Source: DATLXH01 sp035576005 (GTDB lineage: Bacteria > Acidobacteriota > Thermoanaerobaculia > Gp7-AA8). Taken from it: a DNA stretch of 59,502 nt. The notes under the pieces were generated by a model. It was not told the origin of the DNA and searched no databases. It worked only from the letters and a program-made list of their open reading frames with translations. Of the stretch, positions 35,650-44,933 are shown one piece after another. How positions within the stretch are numbered: position 1 is the stretch's first letter; each line of letters begins with the position of its first letter. A program made the translations under genes and the position numbers. The stretch lies in the NCBI GenBank assembly GCA_035576005.1, contig DATLXH010000153.1, positions 1 through 59,502 of the forward strand. The letters run 5' to 3'.

Positions 35650-35679
35650 AGAATATGTGACTATAAGGTCACATGTCAA
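35650..35679 (-). promoter_or_regulatory. Promoter and operator of the ArsR-SRPBCC operon
   Basis: TTGACA (35679-35674), 18-nt spacer, TATTCT (35655-35650), then 9 nt to the ATG. The perfect dyad ATGTGAC-N6-GTCACAT (35655-35674) fills the spacer, an ideal place for a repressor. Confidence 0.8.
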
Positions 35680-35861
35680 ATGTCCTGAGGTTATGTCGGT
35701 TTATAGGGTCGCCCTGCCCCTGCACCCACGCCTGGAGTCAGCATTTATCCCCGGGCTGGGGAAAACAAATGCAGAACGAACCGCGGAGAAGGAAGAATTC
35801 AGACAGGTTCGTTCTTCTGCTTTTTTGCGTTCTGCCTTTCGCAGAGGCGTGGAGGAAAGCC

Positions 35862-38015
35862 GTGAGACGATTCCAGGTAGTAGTAGCGATCGGTGCCATG
35901 CTTCTGGCCTCCTGCCAGACATCGACGATCCCCAGTTCAACCATGAAAACAGGCACCGTGAAAGACGTCCGTCTCGACTATCCCGCCCCGCCACGGAGCG
36001 AGGTCGTCGATGACTATCACGGCACGAAGGTCGCCGATCCTTTCCGGACGCTCGAGAGCGCATCGGACCCGTCCACGGTCGCGTGGACCGATGCTGAAAA
36101 CGCCCTGACCGCGTCTTACCTCGCCCGGCCCGAGCGCGAAGTCATCAAGCGGCGGTTGGCGGAGTTGTTCCAGTACACACGCGTAAGCATCCCGAAGCGG
36201 AGCGCCAATCGCTACGTCTTTTCGAAAAGTGAAGGGCTTCAGAATCAGCCGATCTACTACGTTCAGGACGGAGCGGGCGGGCAGCCGCGCGTTCTCATCG
36301 ATCCGAATTCCCTTTCGAGCGATGGCACCGTCTCCGTAGCAGAGTATTCACTGAGCGACGACGGAAAGCTGCTTGCCTACACGGTCTCCCGAGGAGGAAG
36401 CGATCGACGCGAAGTCTTCGTTCGCGACGTCGAGACGGGGAAAGATCTGTCGGACAGGCTCGAGTGGGTCAAGTTCACGGGGCTCGACTGGACTCCCGAC
36501 AACAAAGGTTTTTTTTACAATCGCTATCCTGTGACAGGCAGCGTGCCGGCTGGCGAAGAGCACTACTTTCCCAAAGTTCATTACCATCTCATCGGGACGC
36601 CTCAGTCCAGCGATCGAGTCGTTTACGAACGCCCGAAAGAGCGCGAAGTCGGGTTCGACACGCTGGTCTCGAGCGACGGGCGCTGGGTCGTTGTCACGGC
36701 CTCGAACGGCAGTGCCGATGAGAGTGAAATATGGGTCGATGACCTTCGCAATATTGAAGGGTTCCGTCCCCTCTTCACCGGCTTCAAACACGCCTACGTG
36801 GCAACGAAGGTCCTCGGCGACCAACTCTACCTGCTGACAAACGAAGCGGCTGCGAGCCGCCGCGTGATCGCCGTCGACTTGAAGCAGGGAACACTCGAAG
36901 AGATCATTCCTGTGGCGGGCGACTATCTCGAGCAGATAGAAATCATCAATCGCAAAATCGTCGCGCGATACCTTCACAACGCAAGCTCGCTCGTGAAGAT
37001 ATTCGAGCTCGACGGCACCCTGATCAAAGAGCTCACACTACCTGGAATTGGAACCGTTTCGGATATCGAAGGCACGACCGACAACCCGGAGATGTTCCTT
37101 TCCTACAACTCTTACGTTGACGCGCCGACGAACTATCGATATGACTTCGTGACCGGGAAGCTTTCCCCATTCAACCGTTCCGACGCACCGATCGAGTCAT
37201 CCCGTTACGAGACCGAGCAGGTCTGGTTCCCCTCGAAGGACGGAACCAGAGTGTCGATGTTCCTGAGCCGCAGGAAGGGTCTGGCGAAGAGTCCTTCCAA
37301 TCCCGTATTCCTCTACGGCTACGGTGGTTTCAACAACGCTTACACTCCAGCGTTCAATCCGGTGCACTTCTACTTCATGGAGCGCGGTGGAACGTTCGCC
37401 GTGGTGAATCTCCGTGGAGGGTCCGAGTACGGCGAGGAGTGGCATCGCGCAGGGATGCTCGACAAGAAGCAGAATGTTTTCGACGACTTCTACGCGGCCG
37501 GGGAATGGCTGATCGCCAATGGTTACACCTCGAAGGCGAAGCTTGCCGTGAGCGGCCGGAGCAACGGCGGTCTGCTTGCGGCCGCAGCGGTCGCGCAGCG
37601 TCCCGACCTGATGCGCGCTGCCGTCGTTCAGGTGCCGGTGGTGGACATGCTGCGGTATCACCTTTTTACCGTCGCGCGCTTCTGGATCCCCGAGTACGGA
37701 TCGTCGGAAAATCCGGAACAGTTCAAGTTCCTTTACGCCTACTCGCCGCTGCACAACCTGCGCGACGGGGTTGCCTATCCGGCGACGCTCGTAACAACCG
37801 CGGATACGGACGACCGCGTCGATCCAGGACCCGCGAAGAAGTTCGCCGCGCGACTGCAGGAAGCGCAGGGCGGACCCGCGCCGATCCTGATCCGGATCGA
37901 GAAGAAAGCGGGACACAGTTCCGGCTCTCTCGGCTCTGGCGGCAAGCCAATCTCGAAGCTGATCGACGAATGGGCCGACATCTGGACATTCGTCATGGGC
38001 GAGCTCGCGATGTAG
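35862..38015 (+). CDS. Prolyl oligopeptidase family serine peptidase (S9A), lipoprotein
   Basis: A 717-residue protein. The N-terminus (RRFQVVVAIGAMLLASC) ends in a lipobox Cys, predicting an envelope lipoprotein. A seven-bladed propeller occupies about 75-450 and the hydrolase domain the rest. The nucleophile is Ser567 in GRSNGG, with TADTDDRV supplying Asp and KAGHSSG supplying His. It cleaves short peptides after proline. GTG 35862 is chosen because GGAGG stands 6 nt upstream; the frame is open to 35673. Confidence 0.93.
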   Translation: MRRFQVVVAIGAMLLASCQTSTIPSSTMKTGTVKDVRLDYPAPPRSEVVDDYHGTKVADPFRTLESASDPSTVAWTDAENALTASYLARPEREVIKRRLAELFQYTRVSIPKRSANRYVFSKSEGLQNQPIYYVQDGAGGQPRVLIDPNSLSSDGTVSVAEYSLSDDGKLLAYTVSRGGSDRREVFVRDVETGKDLSDRLEWVKFTGLDWTPDNKGFFYNRYPVTGSVPAGEEHYFPKVHYHLIGTPQSSDRVVYERPKEREVGFDTLVSSDGRWVVVTASNGSADESEIWVDDLRNIEGFRPLFTGFKHAYVATKVLGDQLYLLTNEAAASRRVIAVDLKQGTLEEIIPVAGDYLEQIEIINRKIVARYLHNASSLVKIFELDGTLIKELTLPGIGTVSDIEGTTDNPEMFLSYNSYVDAPTNYRYDFVTGKLSPFNRSDAPIESSRYETEQVWFPSKDGTRVSMFLSRRKGLAKSPSNPVFLYGYGGFNNAYTPAFNPVHFYFMERGGTFAVVNLRGGSEYGEEWHRAGMLDKKQNVFDDFYAAGEWLIANGYTSKAKLAVSGRSNGGLLAAAAVAQRPDLMRAAVVQVPVVDMLRYHLFTVARFWIPEYGSSENPEQFKFLYAYSPLHNLRDGVAYPATLVTTADTDDRVDPGPAKKFAARLQEAQGGPAPILIRIEKKAGHSSGSLGSGGKPISKLIDEWADIWTFVMGELAM

Positions 38016-38017
38016 CG

Positions 38018-38077
38018 AAGCAGTAGAGGCTGCGATCCGCCGCTTCGCGGCGAAGGTCTGTGAGAATGCGGGTTAGC
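38018..38077. repeat. Family A repeat fragment (right end only)
   Basis: GAAGCAGTAGAGGCTGCGATCC is followed by the standard right end (CGGCGAAGGTCTGTGAGAATGCGGG). It fills the gap between two genes and stops 9 bp before the next ATG. Confidence 0.75.
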
Positions 38078-38085
38078 ATTGAGTG

Positions 38086-39726
38086 ATGCACGGTGATGTC
38101 GTCGCGCGCCTTCACAGATTTCTCACACAGCTGATCAGTGAGACAGGCGGGCTCTCGCTCGAAGACACTCTGGTGCTCGCTGAGCAGGCTCCGCAGCTCC
38201 AGCAGGATGCTGAGCTGGGCGAGAGCGTGCGAAGTTTCCATGTCCTCATCGGGCGGTTCAGGCTCAAGCAGTCGCCGATCGAACCTCTACTCGACCATCC
38301 AGTCTCCCAGGCGCTGACAGCCTTCCTTCGCGCATTCCCGCTCCCGTTTCACGATGAGCACATCCATCTGAGCGGATCCCTCGCCGCGGACTTTGTCTTC
38401 TCGCGGCTCGAGCCTCTGCTCAACGGACCGAAACGGGAACTGTACGAGGCCAAGATTGCAGAGGTCTATGGCGCCCACAGCCTTCCGATTCGGAGCGCGC
38501 AGGACGTCGACAGGCTGATAAGGCTGGGCGAGGACGATCGCTTCGATCGCTATTTGAGGATCCTCTATCTTCCCAAGCTGATTCTGACCTCGAGGCAGGC
38601 GCATCGAGATGCCGCCTACCATATGGCGAGTCGCCTCTATCGAACCTCGAACGTCGGCGCGTTGCGGCTCAAGTTCACTCTTTTCCGTGAGACAACGGAT
38701 TCTTCCGAACAGGTTCCCGGCCTGGAGGATCTAACTCCCGCCGACGTCATGCTGGGGCTGTACGAGGGATTCCGCAGCTTCCAGAGAGAGGTCCCGGCTT
38801 TTCAGTTCATCCTATCGCCCAGTTTTCGCAAGGAGCCAGGCTTTTACGACTCGTCGCGTTACGCATCCAAGCGTGAACATTTTGACGCTCAGGTCGGTCA
38901 GATCATCGCTCTACTTGCGCAGTACCCCGAGCTTCGCGATGCGGTCACCGAGGTGGATACGGTCGGTAACGAGCGAGGCTTTTACAGGAAGGCACATTTT
39001 CAGGAGATGCGGGTCGGGATGCGCAAGCTGCAGGCGCACGGATTTCGTACGCGCAGTCACCATGGAGAGACCTGGAATACGCTGAGACAAGGTGTGCAGG
39101 CCGTCGACAATGCAATGAACATCTGGCACGTCGATGCGGTTGAGCATGGCCTGAGTCTCGGGATCAATCCGAATTTTTACTTTCACAGCATGCTCCAACG
39201 GCTCGTGCACGCGAACCAGGCGGGAGAAGCGGTTACAGGGAGATCGCGAGAGCACGCGGAGCTGGCCGAGATGGATTGGAGCGGGCGCGAAGAGATCCGT
39301 GACAAGCTCCTCGGGGGAGTGAGGCTGAGCGAGCGCGAGATCACGAGGGCCACAAAGACGAAGTTCCATCATGCGCGTGAGGTAGAGCACTATCAGCACG
39401 ACGTGCTCAACCGGATGATCGACAAGCGACTCACGCTCGTCTCGCTGCCGTCATCGAACAAAAAGCTGACAGGCGCCCTTGCCGACTACAACGACCACCC
39501 GTTCTCCTGGTGGGAGAAAAAAGGACTTCGGCTCGGGGTTGGTACTGATAACGACATCACGTTGAGCACGAGCTTCATCCGGGAGATGTTGATCCTGCTC
39601 TACACGGACCCGCTCGAGCTCAAGATCACGAAGCTGCTGATCGTGACCACGGGAGAGTCACGACGCGCGTACCTCAGTCACCTGCTCTGGCAGATGAGGA
39701 AAGCGACCGAAGCGGACAACACGTAA
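38086..39726 (+). CDS. Adenosine/AMP deaminase-like metallohydrolase
   Basis: A 546-residue protein. The deaminase metal pattern is visible: HIH (His92, His94) in DEHIHLSGSL, a later RSHHGETWNT segment with the His and Glu expected of the active site, WHVDAVEHG, and LGVGTDNDIT with paired Asp. Length and the region between 110 and 300 differ from classical 330-residue adenosine deaminases, so the substrate may differ. ATG 38086 or GTG 38083 is the start, right after a family A repeat end, and no ribosome site is visible. Confidence 0.75.
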   Translation: MHGDVVARLHRFLTQLISETGGLSLEDTLVLAEQAPQLQQDAELGESVRSFHVLIGRFRLKQSPIEPLLDHPVSQALTAFLRAFPLPFHDEHIHLSGSLAADFVFSRLEPLLNGPKRELYEAKIAEVYGAHSLPIRSAQDVDRLIRLGEDDRFDRYLRILYLPKLILTSRQAHRDAAYHMASRLYRTSNVGALRLKFTLFRETTDSSEQVPGLEDLTPADVMLGLYEGFRSFQREVPAFQFILSPSFRKEPGFYDSSRYASKREHFDAQVGQIIALLAQYPELRDAVTEVDTVGNERGFYRKAHFQEMRVGMRKLQAHGFRTRSHHGETWNTLRQGVQAVDNAMNIWHVDAVEHGLSLGINPNFYFHSMLQRLVHANQAGEAVTGRSREHAELAEMDWSGREEIRDKLLGGVRLSEREITRATKTKFHHAREVEHYQHDVLNRMIDKRLTLVSLPSSNKKLTGALADYNDHPFSWWEKKGLRLGVGTDNDITLSTSFIREMLILLYTDPLELKITKLLIVTTGESRRAYLSHLLWQMRKATEADNT

Positions 39727-39774
39727 GCGTGGTGACAACAGGCCGAAAGGTCGATGCGTGAGTCGCGTTGGTGG

Positions 39775-40011
39775 CCGCCCTGAAGGGGCGCGAGAGGGTA
39801 GCCGGTGGTAAGCGCGGAAGCGCGCAGCCACCGGGCAGGTTGGCTTTTGTACGTGTCCGCCCTGAAGGGGCGGCAGAGACTTCTTGGAGGGATGATTACA
39901 AGCACGCTTCTTCCGCCCCTCCAGGGCGGAGGTGCTTTCGCAGCATGTCAGTCCGGTGGTCGCGCGCTTCGCGCTTACCACCGGCTACCCTCTTTCGCCC
40001 TTTCAGGGCGG
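39775..40011. repeat. Family F element: 60-bp inverted arms (GGTAGCCGGTGGT family)
   Basis: The left arm 39775-39834 and right arm 39953-40011 are inverted copies; both contain GGGTAGCCGGTGGT. The middle has smaller CCGCCCTGAAGGGGCGG-like hairpins. The 559-bp spacer 39727-40285 contains only this, a family A palindrome and a 48-bp remainder. Confidence 0.85.
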
Positions 40012-40051
40012 CCCTTTCGAAACGTGAATCCATGTGACCATCACCTCCTGA

Positions 40052-40237
40052 CTAGCCCGCATTTCTCACAGACCTTTGTCGTGAGACGGCGGAGAGTGGC
40101 CTGGATGCGAGGCGCACGGCGATTTTGCGACGAAGGCATAGTCGACACTATGTCGAGGAGCGAAATTGGCGTGCAACGAAGCAGACAGGCCGCTATCCGT
40201 CGTCTCACGGCGAAGGTCTGTGAGAAATGCGGGCTAG
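40052..40237. repeat. Long palindrome repeat family A, complete copy
   Basis: 186 bp from CTAGCCCGCATTTCTCACAG to CTGTGAGAAATGCGGGCTAG. The two arms are imperfect inverted repeats over nearly their whole length, with the centre CATAGT-CGAC-ACTATG. Confidence 0.92.
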
Positions 40238-40285
40238 CGTGCCACGCTGGTCAGGCCCTCGGGATGACTCAATTTCGACACTCCT

Positions 40286-40969
40286 ATGAGAAATGCGGCG
40301 AGAACACACAGTCGTTTCGATGCCGCCATCTTTGATTTCGACGAGACCATGGTGAATCTCGAGAGTCAGCACCGGGACGCGGACGAGGCGCTCTGCGCGC
40401 GGCGGGGAGCTCGTTACCTCGACATACCTGCAGACATGCGGAATCGCTCGGGCATGCGGGTGATCGACGAGATTGCCGGAATGAAAGACTTTTTCAACTG
40501 GTCCGATCCGCTGGGTCGTCTGGTAGAAGAGCGTGCACGTCTATTCATCGAGACGCTGTCGCGCTCCGAGGTCGAGCTCCTGCCTGGCGTCGGCGACCTT
40601 GTCTCAGCGCTGCGCCGCCGGGGACTCCTGCTTGCTGTCACGTCGTCAGGGATGCGCGACTACATCGAGCTGGTGCTCCGGCGCTTCGATCTGACCGACT
40701 GCTTCAACCGAGTTGTTGCAGGCGATCAGGTCTCAAAGCCGAAGCCCGATCCGGAGCCGTATCTCAAGACGGCGGAGCTGCTTGGAGTCGGGCCCGGACG
40801 GTGTGTGGTGTTCGAGGATTCATCAGTCGGTGTTGAGGCGGCAAAGGCGGCCGGGATGTATTGCGTGGCAGTCCGGAATCTCTACGTGAGATCGCCGCAG
40901 GATCTGGCGAGAGCTGATCGGATCGTGACGACGCTGAGGGAGGTCGAGGTTGAGAGTTTGCTCTCGTGA
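40286..40969 (+). CDS. HAD-superfamily phosphatase (beta-phosphoglucomutase-like subclass)
   Basis: A 227-residue HAD hydrolase. Motif I is DFDET, motif II TSS, motif III the Lys in SKPKPDPEPY, and motif IV FEDSSVG. An alpha-helical cap (about 25-95) between motifs I and II places it with PGM/phosphoglycolate-type enzymes. The substrate cannot be assigned; a small sugar phosphate is likely. It could in principle fill the missing histidinol-phosphatase step, but nothing supports that. The first codons (MRNAAR) resemble a degraded family A end, and no ribosome site is seen. Confidence 0.85.
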   Translation: MRNAARTHSRFDAAIFDFDETMVNLESQHRDADEALCARRGARYLDIPADMRNRSGMRVIDEIAGMKDFFNWSDPLGRLVEERARLFIETLSRSEVELLPGVGDLVSALRRRGLLLAVTSSGMRDYIELVLRRFDLTDCFNRVVAGDQVSKPKPDPEPYLKTAELLGVGPGRCVVFEDSSVGVEAAKAAGMYCVAVRNLYVRSPQDLARADRIVTTLREVEVESLLS

Positions 40970-40979
40970 CTGACGGGGA

Positions 40980-41010
40980 AGGGATCGGGATCGGGAGCGG
41001 GAGCGGGAGA
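40980..41010. repeat. Short GGGATC/GGGAGC hexamer tandem repeat
   Basis: About five 6-bp units, GGGATC twice then GGGAGC and variants, in the spacer before the M3 peptidase gene. No function is evident. Confidence 0.7.
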
Positions 41011-41120
41011 GCAACCCAGGGTGGCAGAACGATGGCGTTTCATAGACGGCATGGGCCGCGGTAATAGCTTCTGGCTAATCTGCGTTCCAGGTTTCGAAAC
41101 CTCCAGGAGAAAAAGAATTC

Positions 41121-43325
41121 ATGAGTGACAAGCCAATGAAAATTACACGTGCGATCTTTCTTCCTGCAGCTGTCCTGCTCGCCGGAACCGTCGCAGGTTG
41201 CGCTACCGTGAGCGACGTGAAATCAACGAGACCATCTTCCCGATCAATCGAGTCCAGCGTCACCCCTTCAGATCAAAACCCTTTGATCGCGCGATGGTCC
41301 GGCTCCTATGGCGGCCTGCCTCCCCTGGGCCGCGTCGAGATCGCGCAATTCAAGCCCGCGCTTGAAACGGCGATGGCAGAGAATCTGGCCGAGGTTGATA
41401 AAATCGCAGCGAATCCGGCTGCCCCTACCTTTGAAAATACGATCGCGGCCATGGAGCGTACCGGCCGGGCCAACGAACGAGTCCAGACGATCTATGGAAT
41501 CTGGAGCTCCACGATGAACGGCCCGGAGTTTCAGGCCGTCGAGCGCGAGATGGCCCCGAAGCTTGCCGCCTTCAGCGATCGCATTACGCAGAACGGCCCC
41601 CTCTTTCGTCGAATCGAGACGGTATACAACTCTGCGGAAAAGGCGAGCCTGACACCCGAGCAGCAGCGTCTGAGCTGGGTCTACTACACAAACTTCGTGC
41701 GCGCCGGGGCGCGGCTCGACTCGGCAAGCAAGGTCCGTGTCGCCGCGATCAACGAGCGGCTGGCAAACCTCTTCACCAGCTTCGGTCAGAACGTCCTCGC
41801 CGATGAGACCGACCAGATCGTCGTTCTCGATCGCGAGTCGGACCTCGCCGGACTCCCGCAGTCGCTTCGCGACGCTGCAGCAGCCGCGGCGACAACCAGA
41901 AAGATGCCCGGTAAGTGGGTGATCTCGAACACGCGCTCGTCGATCGATCCCTTCCTGACCTACTCGGACAGGCGTGATCTTCGTGAAAAAGCCTGGCGGA
42001 TGTTCGTCAACCGAGGCGACACGGCCGGAGCGAAGGACAACAACCCGATCATCTCGGAGATCCTCGCGCTGCGCGCCGAACGCGCAAAGCTCCTCGGCTA
42101 TGAGACCCATGCACACTGGCGTCTCGAGAACACGATGGCGAAAACGCCAGATCGTGCTCTCGAGCTCATGGAAGCTGTCTGGACTCCCGCCGTCGCTCGC
42201 GTTCGCGAGGAAGTCGCCGACATGGCGGCGCAGGCGCGGAAGGAAGGGACCGACCTCAAAATCGAGCCCTGGGATTATCGCTACTACGCCGAGAAGGTTC
42301 GCAAGTCGAAGTACGACCTCAATCAGGACGAGGTCAAGCAATACCTCCAGCTCGACAAGCTGCGTGAGGGGATGTTCTGGGTTGCAGGTGAGCTCTTCGG
42401 TTTCAACTTCTCGCCGATCACAAACGTCCCTGTCTACCACCCTGACGTCAAGACCTGGGAAGTAACCGATAAGACGAGCGGTCGCCACATCGGCTTGTGG
42501 TTTTTCGATCCGTACGCGCGCGCAGGAAAACGCTCGGGCGCATGGATGAACGCGTACCGCAATCAGGAGACGTTCGATGGCGCAGTGACCACGATCGTGT
42601 CGAACAACTCGAATTTCGTGAAGGGAAAGCCGGGCGAGCCGACGCTCATCTCGTGGGACGACGCAGAAACGCTCTTCCACGAGTTTGGCCACGCTCTTCA
42701 CGGCCTTTCGTCCAAAGTCGTCTATCCCCAGCTCTCGGGGACAGCGGTAGTTCGTGACTACGTCGAATTTCCATCTCAACTTCTCGAGCGCTGGCTTTCG
42801 ACCCCGGAAGTGTTGCAGCGTTTTGCGGTGCACCACGAGACCGGAAAACCGATTCCGCAGGAGCTGGTCGACAGGATCAAACGCGCATCGACCTTCAATG
42901 AAGGTTTCGGCACGATCGAGTACCTCGCCAGTGCCCTCGTAGACATGAAACTTCATCTGGCGGGTTCTCAGAAAATCGATGCCGACGCTTTCGAGCGAGA
43001 CACGCTCGCGGCCCTTGGCATGCCGGCTGAGATCGTGATGAGACATCGAACCCCACACTTCATGCATGTCTTCAGCGGTGATGGCTATTCGGCCGGCTAC
43101 TACAGCTATCTCTGGTCCGACGTCCTGACCGCGGATGCCAGCGAAGCCTTCCTCGAAGGTAGTGGGCTATACGATCCCGCGGTCGCAAAGCGCCTGAGCG
43201 AGACGATCTTTTCCGTCGGTAACACCGTGGACCCGGCCGAAGGCTACCGTGCCTTCAGAGGGCGGGACCCACGCGTGGATGCGCTCATGAAAAAGCGAGG
43301 CTTCCCAGCAGGCGGGACGAAGTAG
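41121..43325 (+). CDS. M3-family metallopeptidase (peptidyl-dipeptidase Dcp-like), lipoprotein
   Basis: A 734-residue protein with zinc motif HEFGH at 520-524 and the downstream Glu helix (FNEGFGTIEYLAS). The N-terminal LLAGTVAGC is a lipobox, so the protein is expected outside the cytoplasm. Similarity is to Dcp, which removes C-terminal dipeptides. ATG 41121 has AGGAG 12 nt upstream; a second ATG 15 nt on is possible. A strong terminator follows. Confidence 0.93.
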   Translation: MSDKPMKITRAIFLPAAVLLAGTVAGCATVSDVKSTRPSSRSIESSVTPSDQNPLIARWSGSYGGLPPLGRVEIAQFKPALETAMAENLAEVDKIAANPAAPTFENTIAAMERTGRANERVQTIYGIWSSTMNGPEFQAVEREMAPKLAAFSDRITQNGPLFRRIETVYNSAEKASLTPEQQRLSWVYYTNFVRAGARLDSASKVRVAAINERLANLFTSFGQNVLADETDQIVVLDRESDLAGLPQSLRDAAAAAATTRKMPGKWVISNTRSSIDPFLTYSDRRDLREKAWRMFVNRGDTAGAKDNNPIISEILALRAERAKLLGYETHAHWRLENTMAKTPDRALELMEAVWTPAVARVREEVADMAAQARKEGTDLKIEPWDYRYYAEKVRKSKYDLNQDEVKQYLQLDKLREGMFWVAGELFGFNFSPITNVPVYHPDVKTWEVTDKTSGRHIGLWFFDPYARAGKRSGAWMNAYRNQETFDGAVTTIVSNNSNFVKGKPGEPTLISWDDAETLFHEFGHALHGLSSKVVYPQLSGTAVVRDYVEFPSQLLERWLSTPEVLQRFAVHHETGKPIPQELVDRIKRASTFNEGFGTIEYLASALVDMKLHLAGSQKIDADAFERDTLAALGMPAEIVMRHRTPHFMHVFSGDGYSAGYYSYLWSDVLTADASEAFLEGSGLYDPAVAKRLSETIFSVGNTVDPAEGYRAFRGRDPRVDALMKKRGFPAGGTK

Positions 43326-43361
43326 TTTTCCGGATCGGGTTTAGCGTGAGCGAGATGTAGG

Positions 43362-43418
43362 CTCCCCTCTCCCCGCGGGGGAAGGGTGGCGCGCCAGAGC
43401 GCCGGGTGAGGGTCTCTG
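43362..43418. repeat. Family B repeat fragment
   Basis: CCCCTCTCCCCGCGGGGGAAGGGTGGCG and a small GGCGCGCCAGAGCGCC dyad. It is shorter and more degraded than the other family B copies. Confidence 0.6.
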
Positions 43419-43464
43419 TCAAGCACTCGCGAAGCTGCAAGTTTTCTGATTTCGTTTTTGCGGG

Positions 43465-43498
43465 AAAGGGTGCAGGTCCTCGCGGCCTGCACCCTTTT
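43465..43498 (+). terminator. Intrinsic terminator downstream of the M3 peptidase gene
   Basis: A perfect 12-bp stem AAAGGGTGCAGG/CCTGCACCCTTT with a 9-nt loop and a short T run. The stem core resembles that of the catalase terminator. Confidence 0.88.
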
Positions 43499-43610
43499 CC
43501 GCAGAGCTGCCGACACCGTAAGAGGAGAACCTGCTGTCCGGATCCGGCGAAAATTGCAACAAAGTCGCTTCAAATCCGAATACACGCTCATCAACTCTTC
43601 GAGGTCATAG

Positions 43611-44837
43611 ATGAAGCCCTCCGCCAAAAAGAAAAAAATCGCCATCTTCACCACGATTTTCGTCCTCCTCATCGCGGCCGTAGCCTTCGCCGCGACTCGA
43701 GGGAAGAACAAAGGGGAAGAGAAGCTCGATGTCAAAACCGACAAGGCGGAGATCGCTGACGTACAGGTGAAAGTCTCCGAAGTCGGAACCGTTGAACCAG
43801 AGGTGAAAGTCGACGTGAAGTCGGCCGTCTCCGGCAAGGTCACCGCGATTCTCATTCGCGAGGGTGATCGAGTTACCAACGGTCAGACCCTCGCACGTGT
43901 CGAGCCCGACCTTGCGCAGGCACAATCGCTCTCCGAAACCAAGAATGCCGTGCGCTCGGCCGAGATCGGCTTTCAGGAGAAGCGAAAGAACTACGAGGAC
44001 GACAGCAAGCTCTTCTCACAGGGTCTGCTCGCAACCAAGCAGCACCGCGAGAGCCAGACGGACTATCTGAATGCACGCCAGGAGTATGAGAAGGCACGAG
44101 AGAAGTACCGGATCGTAGAGCGTAGCGGCATCCCTATCAGCCAGTCGGCGGAGAAGTTCTCGGGGTCCAATGTCTCCACTCCGATGGCTGGAGTCGTGCT
44201 CAAAAAGAACGTCGAGATTGGCGAGACCGTCACCTCTGGCGTGTCGTCCTTTAATGCCGGCACGATTCTCTTCACGGTGGCCGATGTCTCGTCGATGATC
44301 ATCAAGGTCGGCGTGAACGAGGTCGACATCGGCAAGATTCACTCCGACCAGCCGGTGAAGATCACTCTCGATGCCTATCCGAAGGTCTCATTCCCGGGGA
44401 AGATCTCGCGGATTGCTCCAGCAGTTCGCCTCGACGAGAAGGTCCGGGTCTTCGATGTGGAAATCCGGCTCGATGCGCAGGGAAAAGAGCTTCGCTCGGG
44501 CATGACCGCGAACGTCGAAGTCATCGGCGAGAAGAAAGAGAAAGTGTTGACCGTGCCTGTGGAGTCCATCTTCCAGCGGGATGAAGGCGATGTCGTCTAC
44601 CTGAGGAAGAAAATCGATCCGAAAGTAGCCGCGGCCGAGAAGAAGAAGACGAAGTCGGAAGATGGCAAGCCTGACAAGGATGCCTGGAAGACCAACTTCG
44701 AACGGAAAATGATCGTGACAGGTCTGTCAGACAACTCGCGCGTTGAGGTTGTCAGTGGGCTGAAGGTCGGCGACGAAGTCGCGCTCGAAGACCCGACGCT
44801 GCCAAGAGACAAGAAGAACGACGACGACGATAATTAA
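43611..44837 (+). CDS. Efflux periplasmic adaptor (HlyD/MacA family)
   Basis: A 408-residue membrane-fusion protein. One N-terminal transmembrane helix (about 9-28) is followed by a lipoyl-like domain, a helical hairpin (about 95-160), beta-barrel and membrane-proximal domains (about 225-330) and a charged C-terminal tail rich in Asp/Asn. It links inner-membrane transporters to the outer envelope. It is the first gene of a MacAB-like operon followed by one ATPase and two permeases. The substrate is unknown. Confidence 0.9.
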   Translation: MKPSAKKKKIAIFTTIFVLLIAAVAFAATRGKNKGEEKLDVKTDKAEIADVQVKVSEVGTVEPEVKVDVKSAVSGKVTAILIREGDRVTNGQTLARVEPDLAQAQSLSETKNAVRSAEIGFQEKRKNYEDDSKLFSQGLLATKQHRESQTDYLNARQEYEKAREKYRIVERSGIPISQSAEKFSGSNVSTPMAGVVLKKNVEIGETVTSGVSSFNAGTILFTVADVSSMIIKVGVNEVDIGKIHSDQPVKITLDAYPKVSFPGKISRIAPAVRLDEKVRVFDVEIRLDAQGKELRSGMTANVEVIGEKKEKVLTVPVESIFQRDEGDVVYLRKKIDPKVAAAEKKKTKSEDGKPDKDAWKTNFERKMIVTGLSDNSRVEVVSGLKVGDEVALEDPTLPRDKKNDDDDN

Positions 44838-44933
44838 GCCGCCGCGTGCCTGGAGGTTCCTGCCTGACTTTCATTGCAGTCCAGGGATCAGAAAACCTCG
44901 CATCACGGAAAGGCACAGGGAGGAGCGATATTT

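Noticed and set aside
39775..40011. CRISPR array
   Set aside because: Repeats are inverted pairs rather than regularly spaced direct repeats, and no cas genes are present.
40052..40237. Small protein encoded by the family A repeat (peptide with CEKCG)
   Set aside because: The reading frame is a by-product of the palindrome. It lacks a ribosome site and varies among copies.
40286..40969. Missing histidinol-phosphate phosphatase
   Set aside because: It is a PGM-like HAD with a helical cap, about 7 kb from the his operon, and has no HisB-N or HisN features.
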